A stretch of 64,000 bases of DNA from Charina bottae. Lineage: Eukaryota; Chordata; Lepidosauria; Squamata; Charinaidae. Below the pieces are notes generated by a model. It searched no databases and had not been told where the DNA came from. It worked only from the letters and a program-made list of their open reading frames with translations. Location of the stretch: assembly GCA_023362775.1 (NCBI GenBank), contig JALMGJ010000002.1, positions 29,417,414 to 29,481,413 of the forward strand, written 5' to 3'. Positions 44,151-56,005 of the stretch are shown here, in pieces (the stretch's first letter is position 1; each line of letters starts with the position of its first letter). The position numbers and the translations under genes were made by a program.

Positions 44151-44903
44151 TGATGGGGTATATGCTGGCTTAAAGGGGAAAAACCGAGGCTTGAGAATAA
44201 ACAGACAAGAAAGCAGCTTGTTAGGGCCAACAGTGTTTACTGTTTAGCATAGGGCAATAATGCAGATACAATTACATTATCGCAAATATGAAAAAGATGA
44301 ATATACAGGATACATCATTGTAAAAGGAAAAACAAAATCTTGAACTTATAAGCAGAGTTCCATGTATTGATCCCAGGGCCAGAGTTCCTGCCATGGCCTA
44401 TACCCAAAGCCAGGCATAGCTCACTCTGCCCAGTCCACGGGAACACGTGAAGAACTACATGGCTAAAAGACACTAGGCATCAAGAAGACATAGAACACCA
44501 TTTTGCATGCTTGTATATTCAGTTCTTCTAGCATTCTGATTGGCTGGAAGTTAGCTGTTACACACACTAGGCCTCAAAGCACTAGGCCTAAAGCACATAG
44601 CATGAGTTTGCCCCTCCTCCTTGCTCAGGGGGGGCCTTGGCAAGTCTTCCCACGGAAGGACATCAGGAGGATATCTTCTCATGGGAAGATTTCCATTGCT
44701 AGCCATAATATGGTACCTTCTCGCTCCTTATCTCATGAGGACGTAAACAACGCCAAGGCTTCTCTGTTGTCCAGCCACCTGGCATTTACGTCACCATGAG
44801 AATGCTTTTGCTTTGTATTTGTAAAAGATGCAATTTGCCAAAACACTTTTGCATTGAAAAGAAATCCAATTTACCAATATCATATAGTATAAGAAATCTG
44901 ACA
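44151..44903 (-). repeat. Copia 3' LTR (753 bp)
   Basis: TGATGGGG...TCTGACA. Line by line it is the same as 48541-49293; I found no mismatch. Confidence 0.95.
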
Positions 44904-47042
44904 CCCCTCCACATTGGATTTCGACACAATGCAAACAATGATGGAAGTTGTTCAAAGCTTTAAAATACATTTGTACAGAAACAGAAACAACAAAGGTTAA
45001 TGCATGTAATAATCACACTATTCAAGTTACAGTTTTACAACCCATAGTCATCAACACTAGAAAATGGTTTAAAAACACTTGTTACACATATGTATAATGC
45101 ACAATATACATTTCATGCAATGTTTTATTTAGATACATACAAATACATAATAATCAAATAATACAGATTATGCAGGAACAGAAACAGTCAAAGAGAAACA
45201 GAAAAACATTGCCCGCAAATGTTCTGTCCCCTCCTTTGCAAAAAATCGCAGCCAGCATAGGTAAGGAATTCCAATCCTGTTGCATGCTGTTAGCTGATTT
45301 TAAGAAAAAACCGCAGCTTGGTATTTTTACTTGGGCAAAACTAATTCAGGGCATGTCCACTGCGTTACTGTAGAGTGATATACTGTACAACAAATTAAGG
45401 ATAAGCTTCCCTTTACACAAATGACACTCTGTAGGAAACCAAGAACCATCTCTGTTCTGGGCTCTTGTAACTTCAACACCAGGATAAATGTTTGAATTTG
45501 TGCCTTACTCCTTCAGCTGGCAATTCTATTTCAGCTGACTGACAAATTCTTATTCAAGGTGGAAAACTTCAGTTTCTAATCAGAAAACAACTACATAAGT
45601 AAGAAGTCCTACACAAACTTCTATACTTTCTTATGTACCACAGAAAACAGCACGTGACTGTTCTCACATCTCAGTTAGCATCTGCACCATGCTATCAATG
45701 ACTGGCCTGCTTTAAGATCCATAAAGCACCCTGTTAAGTCAATGAATTGTTTGGGAACTGCCACACATGCAGAGCCAAAACGCTTGCCTTACACACACTG
45801 TTTCAGGGAGATCTACATTCAAATATGCTGTGCCAACATCACAATATGTAAATGGACACCTGTTTCCACGCTACGCAACCAGAAAACGCACCACACGTAA
45901 ATATTCTGGCCTAGCTGTGGGTGCATACACTAGATCCACAGTTCACAAACTCCTTTTTGTGAAATAAATCCCTGGGCAACACTGGCTTTACACTGCAGAG
46001 TATTATCAGAAAGAAATGTCTTTCTGAACACTCATCTGGAACCTACAGCTTACTAAAACAAAGGATAGGTTGGTTACTGTCAACACTTCACCAAAACTCA
46101 AGCTGACTATCCACAGCTGTGTTCCAACGTTCTCCCTGCCTCTCAAAGGCAGGAGCAACACATCTAGCAAAGACTGGGTTTTCTCAGGTAACTTGACACA
46201 CTGTCACCTGCCAAATCACAAATCTGTCAGGCTTCACACCCTGGAATAAGAGGACCCATGAGGAATGACCACTGTACTTCCCCATCACCGTCTTCTTTTC
46301 CCTAATACCTGACTCCCTCTCCAGGCCCTGCAACTGCTCAGGTGAAATTTCCACTCCTTCACCTGAGGGGCCCTTTTCACACTTGGAGACTGGGGAACAG
46401 AAGAAACCTGAACTGGTTTTTGCCCATCTACTGAACCATGGACAGTAGGTTTTACACTAGCAATGCAGCAACACTTCTGCAACCTTAGCATAACCTTTCC
46501 CAACCAGTAGGCTGCTTAAAAATTAAAGCACTTCTGGAAATTTGGATTCGACCATGGCTTAATGACACACCAATAAGCCTTGGATTTTAATCAACAACCA
46601 ACAACCAACAACCTGAAGCACTCTGCTTCCTTGGTTCTTCCTTCTCTGTGACCTGGGGTTGTGAACACACGCAAATGTTTCACAGACATGCAGGTACTTC
46701 AGTGAAGGGCGCTTGCCATACCAAAGAAAAACAACTTCTTTTCAGTTGAATTCTACTCCCTGTTAGTTAGAAACCACACACTGCAATCAAGGCAGCCTCT
46801 CCCCAGACATGGGATGGCACCTGAGCAACTAACAGCAGGCTATTTTTAATGGTATTCACAACACCAACACTCAGCTAGAATTCCAACATTGGCAAGTCTT
46901 TGGGAGAATACTTTCCTACAAAGCCAATTCTAAAACACATGGCTCAGGGACACTCCACTACAATCTGACTGAAACTGACCTTATTTTCATCCTACCATTG
47001 CTACATATACTTCAAAGCGAGCACAGACCTTCGCTTTAGACT
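44904..47042. other. Copia interior without readable coding
   Basis: 2.1 kb between the 3' LTR and the integrase-like scrap. No frame over 75 codons and no RT motif on either strand. Too short to hold a complete integrase-RT-RNase H region. Confidence 0.6.
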
Positions 47043-47243
47043 TCAACAAGTAGCAACAACACAAGCAGGTATGATCATCAACCAGAAGGAAAATGAAACT
47101 CGCACCCCACCATTACTTGGGACATGGGGGCTAACTAGGTCTCTATGAACCAACTGAAATGGTCTAGTTAACACTCTGTCACTTTGCCTAGTAACAGACA
47201 CAGTCCTGATTTTTTTTAGATTGTTTACGCATAGTTTACACAA
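47043..47243 (-). pseudogene. Copia integrase start remnant
   Basis: A minus frame gives C-K-L-C, then F-Q-L-V-H-R-D-L-V-S-P and G-G-V-R, resembling the end of the GAG-pre-integrase zinc site and the first integrase block (compare L-V-H-A-D-L-I-G-P at 56290). Short and isolated. Confidence 0.55.
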
Positions 47244-48157
47244 TCAAGAAACGTTTGCACATTTCCTGGGTTCTAACTCAGAATGCATTTGGCTATCTGA
47301 GACACACTCTCCCATCCCGGGATACCCCAGTACTTTGTGAAAACTTTATGGATGCATTTATGATGTGGGGAACATTAAACACACAATGTCCTGTCCACAC
47401 AATCTCCACAGCATCTCACACACTTGATGTTACAGGTTTGTCTCTAACACACTCAGCCACATGCAGTTTCATATCACAATGAAACATTCAGCACCTGCAC
47501 TCAGACTTGACCAGGGCTGGAACATTGAGGAGAGAAAAACAACAAGTGTACACATACACATTCTTACACAGAAATATCAGCTAAAATTACTTGCTGAACT
47601 CAAAGCTGAAATTTGTAACAATAACCGTCCATGTTTACAAACTTTACAGCGAGCTGAATTCAAAAACAGTCTCTGTAGAGAAATGCTTACACAACAGCAG
47701 CCGGTAGAGCAGAAAACTTGGATTCGTTGTTCAGCTGACTCCTGGCATCTGGCGTCCCCTCCCTTCGTAAATCAGGCCTCTTGTGTCCGCTGGACATCGG
47801 GGCAGGGAACAGCCTTGTAGAATCACAGCAAACCACGGCAAATGTAAATTCCATATCAGGTTTTACTTCAGCTGGAACACTCTCAGACGGCTCCTGGAAG
47901 TGGCTTGTACAATAATCCACAGCAAATAATCTCGACCAGTAACTCAAAACTACTGTCCAGGCTTGACAAAAATCATGCACGCTTTTTCACAGCCTCAGAA
48001 AAACAAGCCTTCTTGTTCAAATGCAGCGAACAAAGTCTTGAACTCACCAAGGTGGGTCATCACAGTCTCACCGGTTGCAGCTTCAAACCATAAAGCTGTC
48101 TTAATAGACCACCAAGGGCAACAGAGCTCCACTGCGTATTAAAGGCTCCAACAGCTC

Positions 48158-48421
48158 TCAGCACCCATTACTCAGTCCCTGAGTAGCTGACATGCAGTAG
48201 CTGAGATAATTCCATTCAGAGGAGTTGAGTCCCAAAAGCAAAAATGCACAGTCCAAACATGCTTGCACTTCTTCAGAAGATTCTTCTGGAGGTGGATTTG
48301 CCACATACTGCCACAAATCTTCTTCTTGCAAAAAGAATGATTCCATCTCCACACACCAGGTCAGATAGTTTGTGCCATCTAAAGCCTCAAATGGCAGACT
48401 GACCAGACACTGTTCAGCCAT
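48158..48421 (-). pseudogene. Copia gag N-terminus
   Basis: M-A-E-Q-C-L, then L-D-G-T-N-Y-L-T-W-C-V-E-M-E-S-F-F and E-E-D-L-W-Q-Y-V, the standard start of Copia gag proteins (compare N-Y-S-S-W-S-Y-K-M-E-M at 12780). Stops after 87 codons; the rest of gag is unreadable. Confidence 0.75.
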
Positions 48422-48524
48422 TGCTGACCACTCAAAGAAAACATGTTTACTCCAAAACCAGCCTCTAAAACAAACTCCCTTTCACAGCCAGGTCCAACGC
48501 AGCAAAGAAAACGCAAATTTCTCT

Positions 48525-48540
48525 CTGGGCAACCATAACC
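48525..48540 (-). promoter_or_regulatory. Copia primer-binding site, half-tRNA type (variant)
   Basis: CTGGGCAACCATAACC abuts the 5' LTR. It resembles the initiator-tRNA anticodon arm segment CTGGGCCCATAACC, with AA replacing C. The eight bases nearest the LTR match. Confidence 0.55.
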
Positions 48541-49293
48541 TGATGGGGTATATGCTGGCTTAAAGGGGAAAAACCGAGGCTTGAGAATAAACAGACAAGA
48601 AAGCAGCTTGTTAGGGCCAACAGTGTTTACTGTTTAGCATAGGGCAATAATGCAGATACAATTACATTATCGCAAATATGAAAAAGATGAATATACAGGA
48701 TACATCATTGTAAAAGGAAAAACAAAATCTTGAACTTATAAGCAGAGTTCCATGTATTGATCCCAGGGCCAGAGTTCCTGCCATGGCCTATACCCAAAGC
48801 CAGGCATAGCTCACTCTGCCCAGTCCACGGGAACACGTGAAGAACTACATGGCTAAAAGACACTAGGCATCAAGAAGACATAGAACACCATTTTGCATGC
48901 TTGTATATTCAGTTCTTCTAGCATTCTGATTGGCTGGAAGTTAGCTGTTACACACACTAGGCCTCAAAGCACTAGGCCTAAAGCACATAGCATGAGTTTG
49001 CCCCTCCTCCTTGCTCAGGGGGGGCCTTGGCAAGTCTTCCCACGGAAGGACATCAGGAGGATATCTTCTCATGGGAAGATTTCCATTGCTAGCCATAATA
49101 TGGTACCTTCTCGCTCCTTATCTCATGAGGACGTAAACAACGCCAAGGCTTCTCTGTTGTCCAGCCACCTGGCATTTACGTCACCATGAGAATGCTTTTG
49201 CTTTGTATTTGTAAAAGATGCAATTTGCCAAAACACTTTTGCATTGAAAAGAAATCCAATTTACCAATATCATATAGTATAAGAAATCTGACA
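48541..49293 (-). repeat. Copia 5' LTR (753 bp)
   Basis: Partner of 44151-44903 with identical sequence. It adjoins the primer site and is followed by the second GATGC and BovB sequence (G-K-T-E-G-K-R-R-R-G-R). Confidence 0.95.
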
Positions 49294-50011
49294 GATGCTG
49301 GGAAAGACTGAAGGCAAAAGGAGAAGGGGACGGCAGAGGATGAGATGGTTAGGTAGCATCACCGATGTAACGAACATGAATTTGAGTAAATTCCGGGAGA
49401 CAGTGGAGGACAGGAAGGCCTGGCGTGCTATGGTCCATGAGGTCACGAAGAGTCGGACACAACTAAATGACTGAACAACAAAAAAACATTTCCTTGGCAA
49501 AGAATAAAAATAAATCAACTCACCAACATCCATAAGCAATGTCCAGAGTTAGATCTTAGATATTAATAAGAAAATTATTTAAACAAAAGAAAAAAACAAG
49601 AGAGGGAGAGAGAGAAAAAAAAAAACCTTCCCTCCCTCCTTCAGTGATCTAAGAAGTTAGATCGGCAATGCTATTGTCTCTGATTTACTGCCCTCTGCAG
49701 AGCTTGTAAAGTTTTCCAGTCGCTTTTCACTGCTTCAACTCCTCACTGCTCTCGTGGTGGAAAAACAAGAGGGCAAGGAGGAGCAGCGACCCACCACCCT
49801 CTTGGTATATCTTCTGAATTCCCTCTTTCTGAAGGAATGTTTCAGTGTTCTCTTTCCTCTAAGGATCACTGCAAATGGAGAGTAGCTGGGACGAAGCTTC
49901 AAAGCCCTGAAAGCTTCGTCTTTCACACGGCCATGTCTAACCAGAAGTCACAAGACATGCATTTGTGAAAAGACTCTCCTGGCCATAATTAACCCAGAAC
50001 TGAGTTACATT

Positions 50012-50045
<34 letters not shown>
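50012..50045. repeat. (GT)n microsatellite
   Basis: About sixteen GT units next to an L2-like 3' end. Confidence 0.95.
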
Positions 50046-50048
<3 letters not shown>

Positions 50049-51840
50049 ATTTATTTCCAATTTCTAATATTGCCCATCTCCCCCAAAGGGGGACTCTGGG
50101 AGGTTTACAGTGAAAACAGCAATTAAAATGCATAAAATACAATACAATACAATACAAAGACTATAGAAGGAAAAAAATAAGTTAAATATAAAATCCAAGG
50201 GGCAATAAGATCATGTTTAAAAGAGGACTCTATGGTGCCTACCATCCCCAGGAGGAACTGTTACCCTTCCCATCCCAAGCGAGGCAGCAGAACCAGGTCC
50301 TCAAATTCTTCTGGAAGGTGGGGAGTGAGGGGGCCTACCTCACCTCCAGGGGTAGAATGTTCCAGAGGGACTTTATCAGACAGATGCTTCACATAACCCT
50401 CACACCAACCTGGCAAGGGCTCCTACAACCCCTCCGTATCCAGACAAGGCCACGTCACCCAAATCAGGGTCATTGGGTGGCAATCCATGGATGCTATAAG
50501 GGCAGAGAAATAAGTATGTTTCAGCACCCTTATTGCCATGAGGGCGTCCTTCATACATGCTCTCCCCTGAGCTTGGTTGGACTTGCTCTTTGTCTTCCTC
50601 CAGAGCAGAGCTTTCCAAACTTTTCATGTTGGTGACACACTTTTTAGACATGCATCATTTCGCGACACACTCTTACAGCAGGGCATCATTTTGTGACACA
50701 CTCTTATAGCAGGGCACAAGGCAGGCACTAGGACCTGTGCAGAATCACATCAGGTTTGCAGGCAGCAAGGCACAAGGCAGGCACTAGGACCTATGTGGAA
50801 TCCTGGCAGGGCTTGGAGGCAGGAGCAACTGTGACACACCCAGACACTGCAGCCGACACACTAACGTGCCGCGACACACAGTTTGGAAAGCTCTGCTCCA
50901 GAGGCTCTTAAGGCATTGCTTTCATCTCCCATAGTTCCTCTGAAAACCAGGGGGTTCTCCTTGATCCACTCACATAAAGAATTCACATGGGTGCGATCCA
51001 AACGAAGACCACTAATGCTCTAACCCCACTGGGTCCATCAGGTGCCAAGGGAGGACAGATTGAACAGGTCCTTCCTTCCTGCAGTGAGGGGCAGGCAGAC
51101 ACAGAGAGCTCCAAAGTCAAGAGGGAGCAATCTGTCCATGACAAGGTACTACTGACAAGATCCCCCAACTCTAGATCATGTCACCATTGCCCCAAAACAC
51201 AATGTAGATCTAATCTTTGACTCCCACTGTGAACTAGGCCATCGATAACCTGGACTGAAACCAGGGTTGCCATGGTGGCCAGGAACTCCTGAGTCACCTC
51301 CAGTTCCATAGGCAGGTTGAGATCCACCACGACCATAAGCTGGGGACCTACACCAACAAGCCAGCCATAGAGGAAAGCCACTGTGCAAGAGGGAGGCTTG
51401 TACACAAGCAGGAATCCCACTTGATCCCTACATACTAGATTTACACAAGCAGCAATCCCATCTGATCCTACAGCCTAGATTTACAAACAGGATCTCACCC
51501 GTGGTTGCATGCAGAACAGTGCTGCTGCAAGCTAGCAGAGTCTTCCAGATGACGAGGCCCACACCTTAACCCCATACACAGGAATCACCCCAAGACCCTG
51601 GTGGGCATATTTCTGAGATAGGAACCCACCCCACTGCATACAACCAGGTCTCAGGGATTCATGCCAGCTCAGTTGCTTCCTACATAATGACATCCATTCA
51701 TGAGGGAGGCCTTATTACAGACCAACATGGCATTCAGCAATAACAGAAAAAGTCCTGGGCCACTGAAGCTCTAACACCAGGTTTTGGGGGTAAGTGCAGG
51801 GGGCTAGAATGTAGCACTAGTACTAAACATCTGGGCTGCC
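50046..51840 (-). mobile_element. L2-like LINE remnant with 3' tail and endonuclease region
   Basis: 3' tail (CCCATCTCCCCCAAAGGGG) and antisense C-terminus to about 50375. Farther on (50980-51420) antisense frames give V-V-V-D-L-N-L-P, then V-I-D-G-L-V-H-S-G-S-Q-R-L-D-L and W-T-D-C-S-L-L-T-L-E-L, fitting the second half of an L2/CR1 AP endonuclease (G-D-F-N..., S-D-H...). The RT core between is missing. Hosts the hAT MITE. Confidence 0.6.
50606..50895. mobile_element. hAT-type MITE with 8-bp TSD
   Basis: TSD CTCCAGAG is at 50598-50605 and 50896-50903. TIRs are CAGAGCTTTCCAAAC and GTTTGGAAAGCTCTG. Interior holds short direct repeats (GCACAAGGCAGGCACTAGGA twice) and GCGACACAC motifs; no coding. 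Same termini as 32352-32717 but a different core. Confidence 0.92.
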
Positions 51841-51899
51841 TTCCCTGAGAGTGGGAGACACTATCTACCACTTTGATATCTTCATGGTCAATCCCAAGG

Positions 51900-52130
51900 C
51901 TGGTTGTTCATGTTGTCATTAGTTTGGTCTTCTTCATAATTTTATTTAAGTTCAGTCCCATTTTTCACTGTGTTTCTTGACCTTTCTTACTAGAGCTTTC
52001 AGAGCCTTTCAAAGTAGTGTCATCAACATAACGCAGCTTATTGATGTTTCTTCCTGACTAGTTCATAGATTTCACATGAAGTCCATGAGATGTTCTTGGA
52101 TCCAATTTTTCCAGAAGTCGAAGACCAAAC
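51900..52130 (-). mobile_element. Short RTE-type RT fragment (antisense)
   Basis: A minus frame reads G-R-N-I-N-K-L-R-Y-V-D-D-T-T-L (about 52012-52065), the catalytic block of RTE/BovB reverse transcriptase with YVDD. Surroundings are degenerate. Confidence 0.6.
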
Positions 52131-52135
52131 AGTGT

Positions 52136-52832
52136 GTGTTATCAACAACAGATAACAGTTGGAACAGAAAATGGGTGTAAGGAGGGTACAGAATAAGGGA
52201 GAACATACTGAACAGGAGTCAGAGAACTATGGAAAACAACAAGGTCAGAAGCAGATCAGAACAAACGCTCAAGTGGCTGTGACACATACAGTTCTGACAC
52301 TGACTCTGACATGAATTTGGATTTAACATATTTAGGTATAAAAGAAGGATGACCTGCAAATGGGACCCTTGAGGTGCGAGACTCTCCACAGGGAGTGGGG
52401 GACGCCCCGAATGTCTGACTCCCAGCCCACTCTAACACGTATGGCCAACTATTTGGAGTGGATGTAAGTATCAATGAGATATTATTAAGGAAGCCTGGTG
52501 AGTCGAATGTTGACAGCAACTAGGGTAGCCTAGTTGGGCACAGTTGACCTGGTTGCCTACTGATATTAAGTTGATGCCTTGTCTGGCAGTTGTGGGCAAT
52601 TGAGATCAATTGTGGGCAATTGTGGACAGGAAAAGTTGATGGTTAACTTAATATATATATTATTGTAATAAGCTTTAGAAGATCTTGTAATTTTATCCAT
52701 TTATTATTAACTAATTGTAATTAAATACTTGCTTTACTTTCTGTCCAAATAACACAAGAATAAAAGAGCCATTATTGGACTTTACATGGAGTAAGTTGTA
52801 CTCATTAAGATGTTTATGACATAATTGGCGTC
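52136..52832 (+). repeat. Probable 5' LTR of an endogenous-retrovirus-like element
   Basis: Inferred from what follows: AATAAA (52760) near the end, TATATATATT (52649), a terminal GACA, then TTGGCGTCACAAACAGG (52834-52850), which looks like a primer-binding site, then a leader and gag. The left end is a guess; no second LTR lies in the window. Confidence 0.4.
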
Positions 52833-52854
52833 ACAAACAGGATTCTTGGTTAGT

Positions 52855-53535
52855 TAAACCTCAAAAAAACCAAGATTATGGCAACGAGCTTGATTGATGA
52901 CTGGCAAATAGAGGGAGAAAAAGTGGAGGCAGTGACAGACTTTGTATTTCTAGGCGCAAAGATTACTGCAGACGCTGACTGCAGCCAGGAAATCAGAAGA
53001 CGTCTACTTCTTGGGAGGAGAGCAATGGCAAATCTTGATAAAATAGTTAAGAGCAGAGACATCACACTGACAACAAAGGTCCGCATAGTTAAAGCAATGG
53101 TATTCCCTGTAGTAACCTATGGCTGCGAGAGCTGGACCATAAGGAAGGCTGAGCGAAGGAAGATAGATGCTTTTGAACTGTGGTGTTGGAGGAAAATTCT
53201 GAGAGTGCCTTGGACTGCAAGAAGATCAAACCAGTCCATACTCCAGGAAATAAAGCCAGACTGCTCACTTGAGGGAATGATATTAAAGGCAAAACTGAAG
53301 TACTTTGGCCACGTAATGAGAAGACAGGATACCCTGGAGAAGAAGCTGATGCTAGGGAAAGTGGAAGGCAAAAGGAAGAGGGGCCGACCAAGGGCAAGAT
53401 GGATGGATGGTATTCTGGAGGTGACGGACTCAACCATTGGGGAGCTGGGGATGGTGACGGCCGACAGAGGGCTCTGGCGTGGACTGGTCCATGAAGTCAC
53501 GAAGAGTCGGAAACGACTGAACGAATAAACAACAA
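52855..53535 (+). mobile_element. BovB/RTE 3' end, 5'-truncated
   Basis: Open frame 52878-53528 encodes the post-RT C-terminal region (V-T-D-F-V-F-L-G-A-K-I-T-A, Y-G-C-E-S-W-T-I-R-K-A-E-R, F-E-L-W-C-W-R, H-V-M-R-R-Q-D, G-R-P-R-A-R-W-M-D). It ends at the RTE terminus GTCACGAAGAGTCGG...ACGAATAAACAAC. It sits in the leader of the retrovirus-like element. No clear TSD. Confidence 0.85.
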
Positions 53536-54353
53536 AGAATACAATGGCAAGGAAGGATAGGGATCTGACTCTTTAATCTGTGTTGCTTTAACAAGCAAGA
53601 CTGTGCGCACTGGTCTTAAGATCAGAGTCTTGGCTTTTGTAAGAGCAGAAACATGGGTTGAAGACGCAGTAGAACACTTTCTGTATTTGTGTATATTTGT
53701 GTTTTGTACTTGTCTCTGTGTGTGTGTTCTGTTCTTAAACTGTGCCATAGTGTGAAAGGTGAGAGTGAATAAAACTTATTTCTAACTCATAAATTTGAAT
53801 GTGTGAATAATATAGGAGAACTAGATGTGTGAACCCCTTTTTATAATATCTGGTCGTGACCAAGGCTATGTGCTGACACTGTTCAAGATGCCCCTACTTC
53901 CTTGCTAGGCTTCGGCTGTTGACCAAGGACAGTGGAAAGCCAGTGGGACAGTGAAGGCATGCATGCCTCATGACACAGTGTGAGAAAGATTATTTACACT
54001 CTTTAAAAAGGTTGTATTTTTGTGAAAGTAGGCTTCATTGAAAGAGCATGAGTGATTTCCTTATACGTATAATACCCCCCTTGGCTACCCGGACTGAGTG
54101 TAGATACTATTCTCGTGTCCTGCCAAGAGACTGAGAAATTGTATGTTTGCTTATGAGCCAAGCCTTCTTAAATATATGATGATTGTGATTATTTTTTGTG
54201 GCTGCTGCTATATTTCTCAGAGTTTTGTAATTGTTGTGCTTGTGATTATTGTTAATGGTGTGTTATGGTTATTTGGATTGATAACCAGGATAGAAGCCTA
54301 TTAAAATAAGATTCTTGAATTTTGAGAAATATATTAAGAAATATTCATTACAA
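53536..54353. other. Leader region upstream of gag
   Basis: No coding frame. Contains TG-rich sequence, AATAAA at 53769 and ACAATGGCAAG (53541), which also occurs at the presumed gag start (54350). Its origin is unclear. Confidence 0.4.
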
Positions 54354-56005
54354 TGGCAAGTGGATTCTTGCTGGGAAAAAAGAAAGAGAAAGAAAGAGAA
54401 CAAAAAAGAAAGGAGACAAACTACTTGGGTCCTATCCCTCGATAATGAGGAACAAGCTAATTGTTATGATGATATGCTTCATAGTGTCCCACAAGAGTTA
54501 ACTGGAACTCGAGAAGTAACCGAACTGTTAGAAAAAGGAAAAAAAGAATTACTGGAGGTAGTAAGAGAGGTGGGGGGAAGGCTCACTTAAAAAGGTAAAA
54601 TCTATAGTATATAAAAATGCATATCCCACTGTTAATAGGGAAGAAAATAAAGATGATGATCTCACAAAGGTAACGACGGTCTTTTTAGATTGTATTATTA
54701 AAGCTATTGTGGAAAGTGTTGAGGACACTAGGAAAATTATGATGATGTTGCAAGAAGAGATTGATAAGAAAAATGGAGAATTGGAAGAGAGAAACATGCA
54801 ATATAGACAAGCTTTAGAACAAGTGTTGGAAAAAACTGAAGTAGCCAGAGAAATGAAACAAGCCATGGAAGATCAAAATAGACAACTACAAGAGATGAAA
54901 ATTAAAATGCAAAGTTTAGTGCAAATGACTAGTAAAGTTGCGGCCATTAAGAATAAACAAGGGCGGGTCTCATGTACAAACGTATATGACCCATGTACAG
55001 GGTTCGACACATCTTGTTGTGATGAACCTGAATGCTATGCTAACCCTTGTTGTGGTCCGTTTGGGGCACGTGCATCTGCTGTAAAAAAAGTTTCTATTAG
55101 TGCAGATACAGGAAGGGGCTTTAAACATCAGATTTCTTATGAGCCAGTATCCACAGGAGAATTAAGAGAATTAAAAGGAAAGTTAGGACCCATAAGAGAA
55201 CCAATTGTATGGGCCACTAATTTGGCTTTGGAAATTGATAAGGAAGGTTTGATAGCTTCCAAAGTACACAGGCTTTTTAAAATGTATGCTGAAACAGTGG
55301 ACTTCGGTCAGAGACTGGACAACAAGCCTTGTTTAATGGTTTTGAAAATTTTTATAGAGGAAATAGATTTAACAGGAGCCCGAAGAATAGTGATGAATTG
55401 GACACAACAATCTGGAGAAAGACCTGAACATTTTGTTAAAATGTTTATTACAGGATTATATCTAGCTGGACTGTATTTACCCCCTGATGATTTACCAGAG
55501 GAAAATATTACTCGTGAAAGTTTAACAGAGACACTACAAGACAATAGTACGTTGAGGATGATGGTTGACGGACTGATTCCCCAATTATCCAACAGCCAGA
55601 TTGGCCAAGAGATTCTAAAGAACTTTTATAAACTTTAAAGTTAGCAAAGAAACAAGTTAATATTACATGTAGAAAAGATTTTGAAGAAAAGGACAAATTA
55701 AGGAGAGCTCAGATTAATGAGGCTACAGGAAGATCAATTGTAAGGTCTAACTACAATGGAACTCAATTCACTAATAGAGGAATAGGAGGCCAAAACTCTT
55801 CACAAGCTAACAATCTAAGAATAGTATGGAAGTTACTCAAACAAAAAGGGATTCCCTTCAGTAGGATGGATGGGAAACCCACAGAGGAACTTATCCAAAT
55901 GTTAGCATCCTGTGATCCTCTTACCAGATAATCAGTCACAGGCTGAGAAAGTAAGGTCAAAAGATTTTAAATCAAGATTAGATACAAAGGCAGAAGCAAA
56001 GATTA
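54354..56005 (+). pseudogene. Retrovirus-like gag remnant with coiled coil and Cys cluster
   Basis: A gag-like protein from an old endogenous-retrovirus-type element. The likely start at 54354 gives a Lys/Glu-rich N-terminus that ends at a stop near 54443; frame changes there and near 54575 lead into the long open part (to 55638). That part has a coiled coil (about 54715-54950), a cluster of seven cysteines (C-x6-C-x6-C-C-x4-C-x4-C-C, 54973-55053), then a helical capsid-like region. Beyond TAA at 55636 a further frame continues to about 55930 without a CCHC knuckle. No protease, RT or env follows, because Copia sequence begins near 56006. Family not recognised. Confidence 0.6.

Larger units (their letters stand above)
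44151..49293 (-). mobile_element. Copia element with identical LTRs and decayed interior (5.1 kb)
   Basis: Bounded by TSD GATGC (44146-44150 and 49294-49298) inside the BovB C-terminal region. Two 753-bp LTRs, no difference seen, enclose 3637 bp. Orientation is minus: primer-site-like sequence beside the 48541 LTR and a purine tract (plus CCCCTCCACATTGG) at 44904-44917. A gag start is readable at 48158-48421 and an integrase-like scrap at 47043-47243, but no RT or RNase H motifs are seen and stops abound. It was probably mobilised by another Copia. Confidence 0.9.
40769..49483 (+). mobile_element. BovB (RTE) LINE, nearly full length, interrupted by Copia insertions
   Basis: Begins GGAGGAAATGGTAACCCACTC and ends GTCACGAAGAGTCGGACAC...AACTAAATGACTGAACAACAA, the start and end typical of BovB. 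Contains endonuclease, RT and C-terminal regions. Two insertions interrupt it: a solo LTR (42985-43456) and a Copia element (44151-49293). Without these it is about 3.1 kb, a normal BovB size. The reading frame is broken several times, so it is inactive. Confidence 0.92.
39396..49948 (-). mobile_element. L1 LINE bounded by 17-bp TSD, with a nested TE stack
   Basis: TSD CACAAGACATGCATTTG lies at 39379-39395 and 49949-49965. The 3' end (39396-40768) has a T-rich tail and antisense ORF2 C-terminal sequence; the 5' end (49485-49948) is L1 5' UTR with the CACTGCTTCAACTCC / CTCGTGGTGG block. Everything between is BovB with Copia insertions. ORF1 and most of ORF2 are missing, so L1 was internally deleted before, or when, BovB arrived. 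Confidence 0.8.

Noticed and set aside
44503..44799. 98-codon frame present twice (also 48893-49189)
   Set aside because: It lies within the two identical Copia LTRs, which explains the duplication; no coding evidence.
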